A DNA stretch of 64,000 nucleotides from Gemmatimonadota bacterium (GTDB lineage Bacteria; Gemmatimonadota; Gemmatimonadetes; Gemmatimonadales; Gemmatimonadaceae): assembly GCA_016191225.1 (NCBI GenBank), contig JACPPC010000021.1, positions 93,710 through 157,709 on the forward strand. Reading direction: 5' to 3'. Below, piece after piece: positions 7,917 through 16,371 of this stretch. Positions within the stretch are counted from its first letter, which is position 1. Each line of letters starts with the position of its first letter. The notes beneath the pieces were generated by a model. That model made no database searches. It was not told the origin of the DNA and saw nothing but the letters and a program-made list of their open reading frames with translations. The position numbers were made by a program, and so were the translations under genes.

Positions 7917-9539
7917 GTGTCAACCAGTCGCCGCGATTTCGTCCGTACCACCTCCGCCGCCGCCGCCGGGCTCGCCCTCGCGGCCACGGGACGCGCGGAG
8001 GCCGCCGAGCGCGCCGCCGTCCTCGCCGGCGCGCCCTCCCCGGGCGATGCCGTGACCAACGAGCTGCTGATGAAGGCGCTCGACGCGGCCAGGGCCGCCG
8101 GCGCCGAGTACGCCGACGCCCGGATCAGCCTCAACCGCACGCAAACGATCTTCACCCGCGAGAAGCGCGTCGGGGGCCTGTCGGACAACGAGACTCTCGG
8201 CGCCGGCGTGCGGGTGCTGGTGGGCGGCTCGTGGGGCTTCGCGGCCACCAGCGAGCTGACCACCGACGGCCTCGCGCGGGTCGCACGGCAGGCCGTGGCG
8301 CAGGCCAAGGCCAATCGCACCGCCGGCCGCAAGCCGGTGACGCTGGCTCCCGCCCCCGGCAACCAGCGCGGCACCTGGCGAAGCGACGCCAAGGTCGACC
8401 CGTTCACGATCCCGATCGAGGACAAGGTCGCGCTCCTGCTCGCGACCAACGCGGCGGCGATGAAGAACCCGCAAGCGCGGTTCGTGAACTCGAGCATGTT
8501 CTTCCTGAAGGAAGAGAAGACGTACGCCAACAGCGAGGGGGCGCTGGTCGCACAGACGATCTTCCGCACCCAGCCGAGCGTGGGGATCACCGCGGTGGGC
8601 AAGGGGGACTTCCAGACCCGCCAGAGCAACGACATCGCGCCGATGGGGCGCGGCTACGAGCACGTGACCGAGAACAAGCTCGAGGAGAACGCCCCCAGGT
8701 GGGCGGAGCAGGCGGTGGAAAAGCTCTCCGCCAAGCCGGTGGAGGTGGGGCGCTACGACCTCGTGCTGCACCCGAGCCACCTCTGGCTCACGATCCACGA
8801 GTCGGTGGCGCACCCGACCGAGCTCGACCGCGCGATGGGGTACGAGGCCAACTACGCGGGCACGAGCTTCGTCTTCCCCCCCGAGAAGGTGCTCGGCACC
8901 CTCAAGTTCGGCTCGCCGCTGATGAACATCCGCGGCGACCGCTCCCAGCCGGGGTCGCTGGCCGCCACCGGCTGGGACGACGACGGCGTGGTGCCGGAGT
9001 CGTTCGACATCATCACGGGCGGCATGTTCGTGGACTACCAGACCACCCGCGAGCAGGCGCTCTGGCTCGACTGGTACTACAGGAAGACCGGCCGCCCGAC
9101 GCGCTCGCACGGCTGCTCGTACGCCCAGTCGTGGGCCGACGTGCAGTTCCAGCGCATGCCCAACGTGTCGCTCCTGCCCGGCGAGAAGGACCTGAGCTGG
9201 GACGACCTCATCGCCGCCACCGACAAGGGGATCGCGATCATCGGCGACGGCTCGTTCTCGATCGACCAGCAGCGCTTCAACGCGCAGTTCGGCGGGCAGC
9301 TGTTCTACGAGATCAAGGGGGGCAGGATCACCGGCATGCTCAAGGACGTCGCCTACCAGATGCGCACCCCCGACTTCTGGGGGGCGCTCGACATGCTCGG
9401 CGGCAAGGCCAGCTACTTCCTCGGCGGGGCGTTCAATGACGGCAAGGGCCAGCCGGCGCAGTCGAACGCGGTCAGCCACGGCTGCGTGCCGACGCGCCAC
9501 CGCAACATCAACGTCATCAACACCGGGAGGCAGGCGTGA
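7917..9539 (+). CDS. tldD: TldD metalloprotease with Tat signal
   Basis: 540 residues. The N-terminus carries a twin-arginine signal (SRRDFVRT, hydrophobic AAAAGLALAATG, then GRAEA), predicting a periplasmic enzyme, whereas E. coli TldD is cytoplasmic. TldD features: TREKRVGGLSDNETLGAGVR, the zinc motif HESVAH (HExxxH) at about residue 288, and C-terminal RMPNVSLLPGEKDLSWDDLI. TldD/TldE form a heterodimer that degrades unfolded peptides (processing of microcin B17 and CcdA in E. coli). GTG start with GAGG five bases upstream. The next gene starts inside its stop (GTGA), so TldD and TldE are coupled. It is longer than E. coli TldD (481 residues), partly because of the signal. Confidence 0.9.
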   Translation: MSTSRRDFVRTTSAAAAGLALAATGRAEAAERAAVLAGAPSPGDAVTNELLMKALDAARAAGAEYADARISLNRTQTIFTREKRVGGLSDNETLGAGVRVLVGGSWGFAATSELTTDGLARVARQAVAQAKANRTAGRKPVTLAPAPGNQRGTWRSDAKVDPFTIPIEDKVALLLATNAAAMKNPQARFVNSSMFFLKEEKTYANSEGALVAQTIFRTQPSVGITAVGKGDFQTRQSNDIAPMGRGYEHVTENKLEENAPRWAEQAVEKLSAKPVEVGRYDLVLHPSHLWLTIHESVAHPTELDRAMGYEANYAGTSFVFPPEKVLGTLKFGSPLMNIRGDRSQPGSLAATGWDDDGVVPESFDIITGGMFVDYQTTREQALWLDWYYRKTGRPTRSHGCSYAQSWADVQFQRMPNVSLLPGEKDLSWDDLIAATDKGIAIIGDGSFSIDQQRFNAQFGGQLFYEIKGGRITGMLKDVAYQMRTPDFWGALDMLGGKASYFLGGAFNDGKGQPAQSNAVSHGCVPTRHRNINVINTGRQA

Positions 9540-10924
9540 GCCGCCCCTGCACGCTGCTCGACGAGCCGAAGGTCATGTCGCGCGACGAGGCGCAGGCCCT
9601 CGCCAGGCGCGTCCTCGGCTTCGCGACCGCCACCGAGAGCCGCGTCATCATCGGCACCGGCGCCCGCGGCAACACCCGCTTCGCGGTGAACCAGATCTCC
9701 ACCGCCGGCGACAACAGCAACACCACGGTCGCCGTGCGATCGGTGGTCGACGGCAGGGTGGGGTCGGCGAGCACCAACCGGCTCGACGAGGCCGGGTTGC
9801 GGGCCGTGGTCGAGAACTCGGAGCGCCTGGCGAAGCTCTCGCCCGTGGACCCCGAACTGATGCCGGAGCTCGAACCCCAGTCGTACCAGCCCGGCGTCGG
9901 CTGGAGCGACAGCACGGCGCGGCTCGATCCGGCCGGCCGCGCGGCGGCCGTGGGCAGGATCACCGACCAGGCCCGCGCCGCCGGGCTGGTGAGCACCGGC
10001 TACCTCGAGACCCGGGCCACCGCCGGCGCGATCGCCAACAGCAAGGGACTGTTCGCCTACGACCGCGACACCGACGTCGCGCTCACGACCACGGTGCGCA
10101 CCGCCGACGGCACCGGCTCCGGCTGGGCGGGCGGGGCGAGCAATGCCTGGTCGTCGATCGACCCCGCCGCCCTCGGCGCCCGCGCGATCGAGAAGGCCAG
10201 GCGGTCGGTGAACGCCGTCGCGGTCGAACCGGGGCGCTACACCGTGATCCTCGAGCCGACCGCGGTCGGCAACCTGGTGCAGCTCATCCAGGGCTCGATC
10301 AATGCCCGCGGCGCCGACGAGGGACGGTCGTTCTTCTCGAAGGCCGGCGGGGGAACCAAGATCGGCGAGAAGGTGGTGGACGAGCGGGTGACCCTCGTGA
10401 GCGACCCGTTCGACCCCGAGACCGCAGGCAACCCGTTCACCGGCGAGGGACTGCCGGCGCGGCGCGTGACCTGGATCGAGAACGGCGTGGTGAAGAACCT
10501 GAACTACGACCGGTACTGGGCCAGGAAGCAGGGGAAGGAGCCCACCGGCGCCGGCGGCGGCTTCGGCGGCGGCTCGCTCCGAATGTCCGGTGGCACCGAG
10601 ACGATCGAGTCGCTGGTCGCGGGCTGCCAGCGCGGGCTGCTCGTGACCCGCTTCTGGTACATCCGCCCCGTGGACCCGCGCACGATCCTCTTCACCGGCC
10701 TCACGCGCGACGGCACCTTCCTGATCGAGAACGGCAGGATCACCAGGGCGGTGCGCAACCTGCGCTTCAACGAGTCGCCGATCTTCATGCTCAACAACCT
10801 CGAGGCGATGGGCAGGCCGGTGCGCGTGTCGGCGAGCGAGAGCGGCAATGCGGGGGCGGCGGTCGTCGTGCCGCCGATCCGGTGCCGGGACTTCAACTTC
10901 ACCTCGTTGTCCGAGGCGGTCTGA
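9536..10924 (+). CDS. TldE/PmbA family protein
   Basis: 462 residues from a GTG overlapping the tldD stop by four bases. It matches the TldD/PmbA superfamily (VIIGTGARGNTRFAVNQIST near residue 40; C-terminal FWYIRPVDPRTILFTGLTRD) but lacks an HExxxH zinc motif, as expected for the non-catalytic TldE partner. No signal peptide is visible, which is odd because its operon partner has a Tat signal. Either the partner is exported with TldE as a hitch-hiker through Tat or the two act in different compartments. Transcription probably ends at the hairpin at 10942-10974. Confidence 0.88.
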   Translation: MSRPCTLLDEPKVMSRDEAQALARRVLGFATATESRVIIGTGARGNTRFAVNQISTAGDNSNTTVAVRSVVDGRVGSASTNRLDEAGLRAVVENSERLAKLSPVDPELMPELEPQSYQPGVGWSDSTARLDPAGRAAAVGRITDQARAAGLVSTGYLETRATAGAIANSKGLFAYDRDTDVALTTTVRTADGTGSGWAGGASNAWSSIDPAALGARAIEKARRSVNAVAVEPGRYTVILEPTAVGNLVQLIQGSINARGADEGRSFFSKAGGGTKIGEKVVDERVTLVSDPFDPETAGNPFTGEGLPARRVTWIENGVVKNLNYDRYWARKQGKEPTGAGGGFGGGSLRMSGGTETIESLVAGCQRGLLVTRFWYIRPVDPRTILFTGLTRDGTFLIENGRITRAVRNLRFNESPIFMLNNLEAMGRPVRVSASESGNAGAAVVVPPIRCRDFNFTSLSEAV

Positions 10925-10941
10925 TCGACGGGCATCGGGGG

Positions 10942-10974
10942 CGGGCCGGCGGCGCACCACGGGCCGCCGGCCCG
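10942..10974 (+). terminator. Strong hairpin after tldE
   Basis: Perfect 12-bp stem CGGGCCGGCGGC / GCCGCCGGCCCG with a 9-nt loop, starting 18 nt after the tldE stop. No U-run follows, so it is a terminator-like or transcript-stabilising hairpin and not a canonical intrinsic terminator. Confidence 0.5.
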
Positions 10975-11003
10975 GCACGGTCACCGAAAGTCCGTTTCGT
11001 CGC

Positions 11004-11032
11004 TTGTCGCCCACCCGCGCCCCGCCTAGCTT
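11004..11032 (+). promoter_or_regulatory. Predicted promoter of tRNA-Arg (and possibly rho)
   Basis: -35-like TTGTCG (11004-11009) and -10-like TAGCTT (11027-11032) are separated by exactly 17 bp. The predicted start is about 10 nt before the mature tRNA 5' end at 11049. Placement and spacing support it. The hexamers are only partial matches to the vegetative consensus. Confidence 0.45.
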
Positions 11033-11048
11033 ACCCCGTTCGCCCAAC

Positions 11049-11122
11049 GCGCGAGTAGCTCAGCTGGATAGAGCGTCGGCCTCCGGAGCCGAAGGTCGTG
11101 GGTTCGAATCCCGCCTCGCGCA
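11049..11122 (+). tRNA. tRNA-Arg (anticodon CCG)
   Basis: 74 nt folding as a complete cloverleaf. The acceptor arm is GCGCGAG (11049-11055) with CTCGCGC (11115-11121) and discriminator A. The D-arm is GCTC..GAGC. The anticodon stem TCGGC/GCCGA encloses loop CTCCGGA with anticodon CCG, reading CGG. The T-arm is GTGGG-TTCGAAT-CCCGC. The 3' CCA is not encoded (TCC follows), so it must be added post-transcriptionally. Confidence 0.97.
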
Positions 11123-11252
11123 TCCGCCGCCGGCCCAGGTCCCGCCGGCGCGTTCATCTCCCCCGCCCCGCCATTTCGGCCACCGGGCGCCCCCTTCCCC
11201 CACGCACTCCCACGGCCGCCGCACTCGCGCGCGCGCCGGCGTGACCCCCGAC

Positions 11253-12515
11253 ATGCTGGTCGACCTCACCGACCTCAAGCGCAAGTCCCTCGCCGAGCTG
11301 CAGGCGATGGCCGACGAGCTCCGCATCGTCGGCATCGTGGGGCTCGGCATTCCCGAGCTCGTGCTGCGCATCGAGCGCGCCCTCCTCCACCAGGACGGGG
11401 TGACCGTGCGCGCGTCGGGGGTGCTCGAGCTCCTCCCCGAGGGGTACGGCTTCCTCCGCACGCCCGAGTCGAGCTACCTCGCCAGCCCCGGCGACCTCTA
11501 CATCGCGCCACAACTCGTCTCGCAGTACAAGCTCCGCACCGGCGACACGCTCACCGGCCCGCTGCGGCCGCCGAAGCACTGGGAGAGGTTCGTCGCCCTC
11601 GACACCATCGAGTCGGTGAACGGCGACTCCCCCGAGGTGGCGTCGGCGCGCGTGCCGTTCGACAGCCTGCACGTCGTCTACCCCGACCGGCGCCTGCGCC
11701 TCGAGACCAGGCACGATCCCGACGTCGCGATGCGCATCGTGGACCTCGTCACCCCGCTCGGCTTCGGCCAGCGCGGGCTGATCCTCGCCCCCCCCCGCGC
11801 CGGCAAGACGATCCTGCTGCAGAAGATGGCCAACGCCATCTGCACCAACTACCCCGACGCCGTGCTCATCCTCCTGCTGATCGACGAGCGCCCCGAGGAG
11901 GTGACCGACTTCAAGGCCTCGGTGCCCGGGGCCGAGATCGTCGCCTCGACGTTCGACGAGGACCCGGCTCGGCACGTGCAGGTGGCCGAGATGGTGAGCG
12001 AAAAGGCCCGCCGCCTCGTCGAGCACGGCAAGGACGTCATCATCCTCCTCGACTCGATCACGCGCCTCGCCCGCGCCCACAACGCCGTCGCCAGGAACTC
12101 TGGCAAGCTCATGTCGGGCGGCTTCGAGGCCAAGGCGATGGAGAAGCCCAAGCGCTTCTTCGGCTCGGCGCGCAACTGCGCCGAGGGGGGCTCGCTCACC
12201 ATCGTCGCCACCGCCCTCGTCGAGACGGGGTCGCGCATGGACGAGGTCATCTTCGAGGAGTTCAAGGGCACCGGCAACATGGAGCTCGTCCTCGACCGCT
12301 CGATCGCCGAGCGCCGGTTCTACCCCGCCATCCACATCGCCAAGTCCGGCACGCGGCGCGAGGACCTCCTGTTCGACCAGGAGGAGGCCAACCGGGTCTT
12401 CCTCACCCGCCACTTCCTCGGCGGCATGGCGGAGGATGACGCCATCGCGTTTCTTCTCCAGCGCATGCAACGCACCAGGTCCAACCGCGAGTTCTTCGCG
12501 TCGATGGCGGAGTAG
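11253..12515 (+). CDS. rho: Transcription termination factor Rho
   Basis: 420 residues from ATG 11253 (a GTG at 11241 in frame is the alternative). Rho hexamers bind C-rich nascent RNA and translocate with ATP to release transcripts. Visible features: N-terminal helical domain [19 protein letters not shown]; the cold-shock-like RNA-binding domain with [20 protein letters not shown]; Walker A APPRAGKT; Walker [17 protein letters not shown]-loop/R-loop region [15 protein letters not shown]; and the C-terminal [18 protein letters not shown]. Length is normal for the compact form (E. coli 419), without the long N-terminal insertions of many high-GC bacteria. It stands 130 bp behind tRNA-Arg and 7 nt before ruvX. 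Confidence 0.98.
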   Translation: MLVDLTDLKRKSLAELQAMADELRIVGIVGLGIPELVLRIERALLHQDGVTVRASGVLELLPEGYGFLRTPESSYLASPGDLYIAPQLVSQYKLRTGDTLTGPLRPPKHWERFVALDTIESVNGDSPEVASARVPFDSLHVVYPDRRLRLETRHDPDVAMRIVDLVTPLGFGQRGLILAPPRAGKTILLQKMANAICTNYPDAVLILLLIDERPEEVTDFKASVPGAEIVASTFDEDPARHVQVAEMVSEKARRLVEHGKDVIILLDSITRLARAHNAVARNSGKLMSGGFEAKAMEKPKRFFGSARNCAEGGSLTIVATALVETGSRMDEVIFEEFKGTGNMELVLDRSIAERRFYPAIHIAKSGTRREDLLFDQEEANRVFLTRHFLGGMAEDDAIAFLLQRMQRTRSNREFFASMAE

Positions 12516-12522
12516 CGGCCGC

Positions 12523-12954
12523 GTGACCCCTCCGGGCGGCCGCGTCCTCGCCGTGGACTGGGGCGAGCGCCGCATCGGGCTCGCCATCAGCGACCCGACG
12601 GGGCTGATCGCGTCGCCGGCGGGGCACATCGAGCGCCGCCCCGGCAAGCGCCCGCCGGTGGCCGAGGTGCTGCGTCGGGCGCGGGAACTCGAGGCCGCGC
12701 GCGTCGTGATGGGGCTCCCCCTCGACGGCAATGGCGACGAGACGCCGCGCTGCGCCGAGGTGCGGGTCGTGGCCGCCGAGCTGGCGCGTCGGGGCGGGCT
12801 CCCCGTGCGCCTCGTCGACGAACGCTTCACCACCGCGTCGGCCCAGCGTGCCATTCGCGAGATGGGCGGCTCCTCCCGCGGCCGCAAGGGCGACGTCGAC
12901 GCCCTCGCCGCCACCGTCCTCCTGCAGCATGCCCTCGCGCTTCCCGCCGACTAG
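12523..12954 (+). CDS. ruvX: RuvX/YqgF Holliday junction resolvase-like nuclease
   Basis: 143 residues, GTG start 7 nt after rho. RNase H-fold family signatures are all present: VLAVDWGERRIGLAISD (first catalytic Asp), MGLPLDGNGDE, RLVDERFTTASAQRAI (catalytic Glu) and GRKGDVDALAATVLLQ (last Asp). YqgF/RuvX takes part in 16S rRNA 5' maturation and may cut branched DNA. The downstream mltG starts 26 nt inside this gene; the ruvX-mltG neighbourhood is common in bacteria. Confidence 0.94.
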   Translation: MTPPGGRVLAVDWGERRIGLAISDPTGLIASPAGHIERRPGKRPPVAEVLRRARELEAARVVMGLPLDGNGDETPRCAEVRVVAAELARRGGLPVRLVDERFTTASAQRAIREMGGSSRGRKGDVDALAATVLLQHALALPAD

Positions 12955-14047
12955 CCGGCGCCGCCCCCCTCGCGCACCGGCGCCCGCGCGACGGGCGCTG
13001 GTCGCCGCGCTCGCCATCGCGCTGCCCGCCGCGCTGCCCGTCGCGCTCGAGGCCTGCGGCGACGCCGTCGATCGCGCCCCGCGGCGCGTCGTCATCCCCG
13101 CCGGGGTCTCGATGCGGGTCGCCGCCGACTCGATGGCCAATGCCGGCGTCGTGCGCATTCCCGTCCTGTTCCGGCTCTACGCCCGCTGGATCAGGCAGGA
13201 CCGCGCGATCAAGGCCGGCACCTACATGGTCGCCCCCGGTGCCTCGTGGAACTCGATCCTCGACGACCTCGTGCGCGGCCGCGGCATCGTGCATACGGTG
13301 ACGATTCCCGAGGGGCTGCCGCTGGCGCAGGCACTCGCCCTCATGGCCCGCGACCTGCGCGTCAGCGCCGACTCGCTCAACGCGGCGGTGCGCGACACCG
13401 GCCTCCGCCGGCACCTCGACATTCCCACCCCCACGGTCGAGGGCTACCTCTTTCCCGACACCTACACCTATCCCGACGGCACCGGCGCGGCGGACATCGT
13501 GGCCGACATGGTGCGCGCCTTCGAGAGGCGCTGGACCCCCGAGCGCTCCGCCGCCGCCGTGGCGCTCGGCATGAGTCGCCACGACGTCATGACCCTGGCG
13601 TCGATCGTCGAGAAGGAGGCCGCTCGCGAGGAGGAGCGCGCGGTGATCAGCGCCGTGTACCACAACCGGCTGCGCAAGCACATGCTGCTGCAGGCCGATC
13701 CCACCGTGCAGTATGCCCTCGGCCGCAAGCCCGGCCGCGTCCTCTTTCGCGACCTGCGCGTGAAGTCGCCCTACAACACCTACCGCGTCAAGGGGCTGCC
13801 GCCGGGGCCGATCGCGGCGCCCGGCGAGGCGAGCATCGACGCGGCGCTCCATCCCGCCGACGTGCCATACCTCTACTTCGTCGCCCGCCCCGACGGCCGG
13901 CACGTGTTCAGCACCACCTATCGCGATCACGCCGTGGCCGTGCGCGGCTATCGCGAGGCCCGCAGCGCGCGGCGGAAGCAGGCCGCCGCGAAGAAGGCGT
14001 CGGCAAGGCGCGACGCGCTTCCCGTGGCGCCCACGCCCAAGCCGTGA
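12929..14047 (+). CDS. mltG: Endolytic murein transglycosylase MltG
   Basis: 372 residues from ATG 12929, inside the 3' end of ruvX. MltG cleaves nascent glycan strands at the inner membrane and sets their length. The N-terminal Arg/Pro-rich tail precedes a membrane anchor (ALVAALAIALPAALPVALEA). Then come a LysM-like stretch (VIPAGVSMRVAADSMANAG) and the catalytic YceG domain with VEGYLFPDTYTYPDG, catalytic Glu in MTLASIVEKEA, LQADPTVQYALG and SPYNTYRVKGLPPGPIAAPG. The C-terminal tail is Lys/Ala-rich. Length is slightly above the E. coli enzyme (340). Confidence 0.96.
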   Translation: MPSRFPPTSRRRPPRAPAPARRALVAALAIALPAALPVALEACGDAVDRAPRRVVIPAGVSMRVAADSMANAGVVRIPVLFRLYARWIRQDRAIKAGTYMVAPGASWNSILDDLVRGRGIVHTVTIPEGLPLAQALALMARDLRVSADSLNAAVRDTGLRRHLDIPTPTVEGYLFPDTYTYPDGTGAADIVADMVRAFERRWTPERSAAAVALGMSRHDVMTLASIVEKEAAREEERAVISAVYHNRLRKHMLLQADPTVQYALGRKPGRVLFRDLRVKSPYNTYRVKGLPPGPIAAPGEASIDAALHPADVPYLYFVARPDGRHVFSTTYRDHAVAVRGYREARSARRKQAAAKKASARRDALPVAPTPKP

Positions 14048-14078
14048 TGCCGCCCGACGCTGCCGGCCGGGGTCCCGC

Positions 14079-14456
14079 TCAGCCCGCGGCGAGGTCGGGT
14101 CGCAAGGCCCGCGCCCCGCGCAGGTACACGTGCCGCACCTCGGAGCGGCTGCGCGCGGTGTGCGCCCGCAGCAGCACCCGGATGCACCGCGGCAAGCCGT
14201 CGGTCACGTCCATTTCCTGCGAGCAGAGCAGCGGCACGTCGGTCCACCCCAGCTCCCGCGCCGCCTCGGCGGGAAAGGTCGCGCGCAGGTCGGGTGTCGC
14301 CGTGAACAGCACTTCCATCAGGTCGGCGGCGGCGAGGCCGTTCTCGTCCACGATCGCGGCCAGCAACTCGCGCGTCGCGGCGAGGATCTGGCTGGCGTCG
14401 TCGGCGTCGACCTGCGTGGCGCCGCGTATCGCACGAAGCGTCGGGTCACCTGGCAT
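14079..14456 (-). CDS. aroH: Chorismate mutase, AroH type
   Basis: 125 residues, matching the small trimeric AroH family (B. subtilis AroH 127). It converts chorismate to prephenate for Phe/Tyr synthesis. Markers: LRAIRGATQVDADDASQI (active-site Arg near residue 11), ATPDLRATFPAEAARELGW, VPLLCSQEMDVTDGLPRCIR with the active-site Cys and Glu, and HVYLRGARALRPDL near the C-terminus. The ATG at 14456 is only 12 bp from the divergent thiE GTG, so its promoter must overlap thiE sequence. It converges with mltG, whose stop is 31 bp away. Confidence 0.94.
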   Translation of the reverse strand: MPGDPTLRAIRGATQVDADDASQILAATRELLAAIVDENGLAAADLMEVLFTATPDLRATFPAEAARELGWTDVPLLCSQEMDVTDGLPRCIRVLLRAHTARSRSEVRHVYLRGARALRPDLAAG

Positions 14457-14468
14457 GCGGGAGTCCTG

Positions 14469-15098
14469 GTGGACGAAAGAACGATCCGGCTGATCGCCAT
14501 CACCGACGACCTGCGCGACGGGCACGACGGCCTCGCCGCGCGCGCGGCCGCCGCCGTGCAGGGCGGCGCGACCATGGTGCAGCTGCGGCTCAAACATGTC
14601 GCCCCGCGCGAACTGGTGGAAGTCGCGCGACTCCTCGTCGCGCGGCTCACGGTGCCGGTGGTGGTGAACGACCGGCTCGACGTTGCGCTCGCGGCCGGCG
14701 CGGCCGGGGCACACCTCGGCGCCGACGATGTCCCCGTGGCGGCGGCCCGGGCGATGGCCCCGCCCGCCTTCGTGATCGGGGCCTCGCTGGGCGAGGAGCG
14801 CGAGCTCGCCGACGCGCGCCTCGCCGACTACGTGGGGATCGGCCCCCTCTTCGGCACCGATTCCAAGGCCGACGCCGGGGAGGCCATCGGCCCCGCGCGG
14901 TTCCAGCGCCTCGCGAGGCTTGGCGCCAGGCCCGCGGTCGCGATCGGCGGCATCACGCCCGCGAACGCGCATGTTGCGATCGGCGCCGGCGCCCGGGGAA
15001 TCGCGGTGATCCGCGCCATTTTCGCCGCCCCCGATCCGGAAGGGGCGGCGCGCGCCCTCCGCGCGGCGATGGGCGACCAGCTCGAGGTCTCGCCATGA
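14469..15098 (+). CDS. thiE: Thiamine-phosphate synthase
   Basis: 209 residues from GTG 14469. ThiE joins HMP-PP and thiazole phosphate to give thiamine monophosphate. TIM-barrel motifs: IAITDDL at strand 1, AVQGGATMVQLRLKH, VPVVVNDRLDVALAAGAAGA with GAHLGADDVPV, YVGIGPLFGTDSKADAG, and AIGGITPANAHVAIGAGARG (phosphate binding). No other thiamine gene is nearby and no thiamine riboswitch is visible upstream. The stop overlaps the rlmI ATG (ATGA). Confidence 0.93.
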   Translation: MDERTIRLIAITDDLRDGHDGLAARAAAAVQGGATMVQLRLKHVAPRELVEVARLLVARLTVPVVVNDRLDVALAAGAAGAHLGADDVPVAAARAMAPPAFVIGASLGEERELADARLADYVGIGPLFGTDSKADAGEAIGPARFQRLARLGARPAVAIGGITPANAHVAIGAGARGIAVIRAIFAAPDPEGAARALRAAMGDQLEVSP

Positions 15099-16261
15099 GC
15101 GACGCCGTCCTCGTTTCAGCCCGCGGGGCGGGCCGGTGGCTGCGCGGCCACCCCTGGATCTTCGCCACCGACCTGCTCGGCTCCCCGGGCGACCGCGCGG
15201 GAGTGGTGGCCGTGCGCGAGCGCAACGGACGCCCGCTCGGCTGGGCGCTCTACAGCCCCGCGTCGCAGATCGCCCTCCGCCTCCTCGACCGCGACGCCGG
15301 CGCCACGATCGATGCCGGATGGTGGCGGGCCCGCATCGCTGCGGCGATCGAGCGGCGGGCCGCCCTCGCCACGCGTGCCACCGCGCACCGGCTCGTGCAC
15401 GGCGAGGGCGACGCCCTGCCGTCGCTCGTGGTCGACCGCTACGACCGGTGGCTCGTGGTGCAGTTCATGAGCGCCGGCCTCGAAACCTGCCGCGGTGCGG
15501 TCGTCGACGCGCTGCGCGACCTCGCCGAGCCGGCCGGCATCCTCGCCCGGAACGACGCCGCCCTGCGGGCGAAGGAGCAGCTCCCGCTCGGCGTCGAGCT
15601 CCTCGACGGCAGCGTGCCGCGCGAGATCGAGGTCACCGAGCACGGCGTGCGGTACCTGGCGGCGCCGTGGGACGGGCAGAAGACAGGCGCCTTCCTCGAC
15701 CAGCGCGAGAACCGCGTCGCCGTCGGGGCGGTGGCCCGTGGCCGCGCGCTCGACTGCTTCGCCTACCACGGCTCGTTCGCGCTCCACCTCGCCGGCGGCG
15801 CCCGCGAGGTCACCGCCCTCGACAGCTCGGGCCCGGCCCTCGAGCGGGCCCGTGCCAACGCCGCCCTCAACGGGTTCACCAACCTCACCACCGTCGAGGC
15901 CGACGCCTTCGAGTGGCTGCGCGAGGCCGAGCGGCGGCGCGAGCGATTCGACACGATTGCGCTCGACCCGCCGGCATTCGCCAAGAACAAGCCGTCGCTC
16001 CCCGCCGCCGTGCGCGGTTACACCGAGGTGAACCTCCGCGCCATGCGGCTCCTCGCCCCCGGCGGCATGCTCTTCACGGCCAGCTGCTCCTTTCACCTCG
16101 GCCGGCCGATGTTCCTCGACATGCTGCAGCAGGCCGCGCAGGACAGCGGGCGCCGCCTCGCACTCCGGGCCTTCACCGGCCAGCCATCGGATCACCCCGA
16201 GGTGCTCGGCATCCCCGAGACCGGCTACATCAAGGGCGCGATGCTCGAGGCGCTGGAGTAG
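15095..16261 (+). CDS. rlmI: RlmI-like 23S rRNA m5C methyltransferase (PUA + SAM domain)
   Basis: 388 residues. An N-terminal PUA domain (ARGAGRWLRGHPWIFATDLL) leads to a central RlmI-like segment (HRLVHGEGDALPSLVVDRYD) and a class I SAM methyltransferase domain. Motifs: WDGQKTGAFLDQRENR, ALDCFAYHGSFALHLAGGA (SAM loop), DTIALDPPAFAKNKPSLPAA and LFTASCSFHLG with the catalytic Cys. The family (COG1092) methylates cytosine in 23S rRNA (C1962 in E. coli). Translation is coupled to thiE. It converges with mutM; the hairpin at 16310-16344 lies between. Confidence 0.92.
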   Translation: MSDAVLVSARGAGRWLRGHPWIFATDLLGSPGDRAGVVAVRERNGRPLGWALYSPASQIALRLLDRDAGATIDAGWWRARIAAAIERRAALATRATAHRLVHGEGDALPSLVVDRYDRWLVVQFMSAGLETCRGAVVDALRDLAEPAGILARNDAALRAKEQLPLGVELLDGSVPREIEVTEHGVRYLAAPWDGQKTGAFLDQRENRVAVGAVARGRALDCFAYHGSFALHLAGGAREVTALDSSGPALERARANAALNGFTNLTTVEADAFEWLREAERRRERFDTIALDPPAFAKNKPSLPAAVRGYTEVNLRAMRLLAPGGMLFTASCSFHLGRPMFLDMLQQAAQDSGRRLALRAFTGQPSDHPEVLGIPETGYIKGAMLEALE

Positions 16262-16268
16262 GTCCGCC

Positions 16269-16299
16269 GTCGTCCGGAGCGAGGCCAGGGGCCTGCTTG
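16269..16299 (+). repeat. Degenerate copy of the dispersed CCTGAGCG repeat
   Basis: GTCGTCCGGAGCGAGGCC followed by AGGGGCCTGCTT matches the left half of the fuller copies at 54128 and 59049 (CGTCCTGAGCGAAGCGAAGGGCCTGCTT), with several substitutions. It sits just after the rlmI stop, as the others sit at gene ends. Confidence 0.5.
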
Positions 16300-16309
16300 T
16301 GCCTCCCGG

Positions 16310-16344
16310 CTCGACGGCGCGGCGCCACGCGCCGCGCCGTCGAG
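16310..16344. terminator. Perfect 16-bp hairpin between convergent rlmI and mutM
   Basis: CTCGACGGCGCGGCGC, loop CAC, then its exact complement GCGCCGCGCCGTCGAG. It is symmetric, so it could act on both the plus-strand rlmI and minus-strand mutM transcripts. No U-run is present on either side. Confidence 0.6.
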
Positions 16345-16371
16345 CGATCGCGTGAGCGCCCGCTCCATCCC

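Noticed and set aside
11241..11252. Alternative GTG start of rho at 11241
   Set aside because: The ATG at 11253 gives the usual short lead into the Rho N-terminal domain; the GTG adds four residues without a better ribosome site. The ambiguity is minor.
14100..14470. TPP riboswitch upstream of thiE
   Set aside because: No conserved CUGAGA-type core or thi-box arrangement found; the region is aroH coding sequence.
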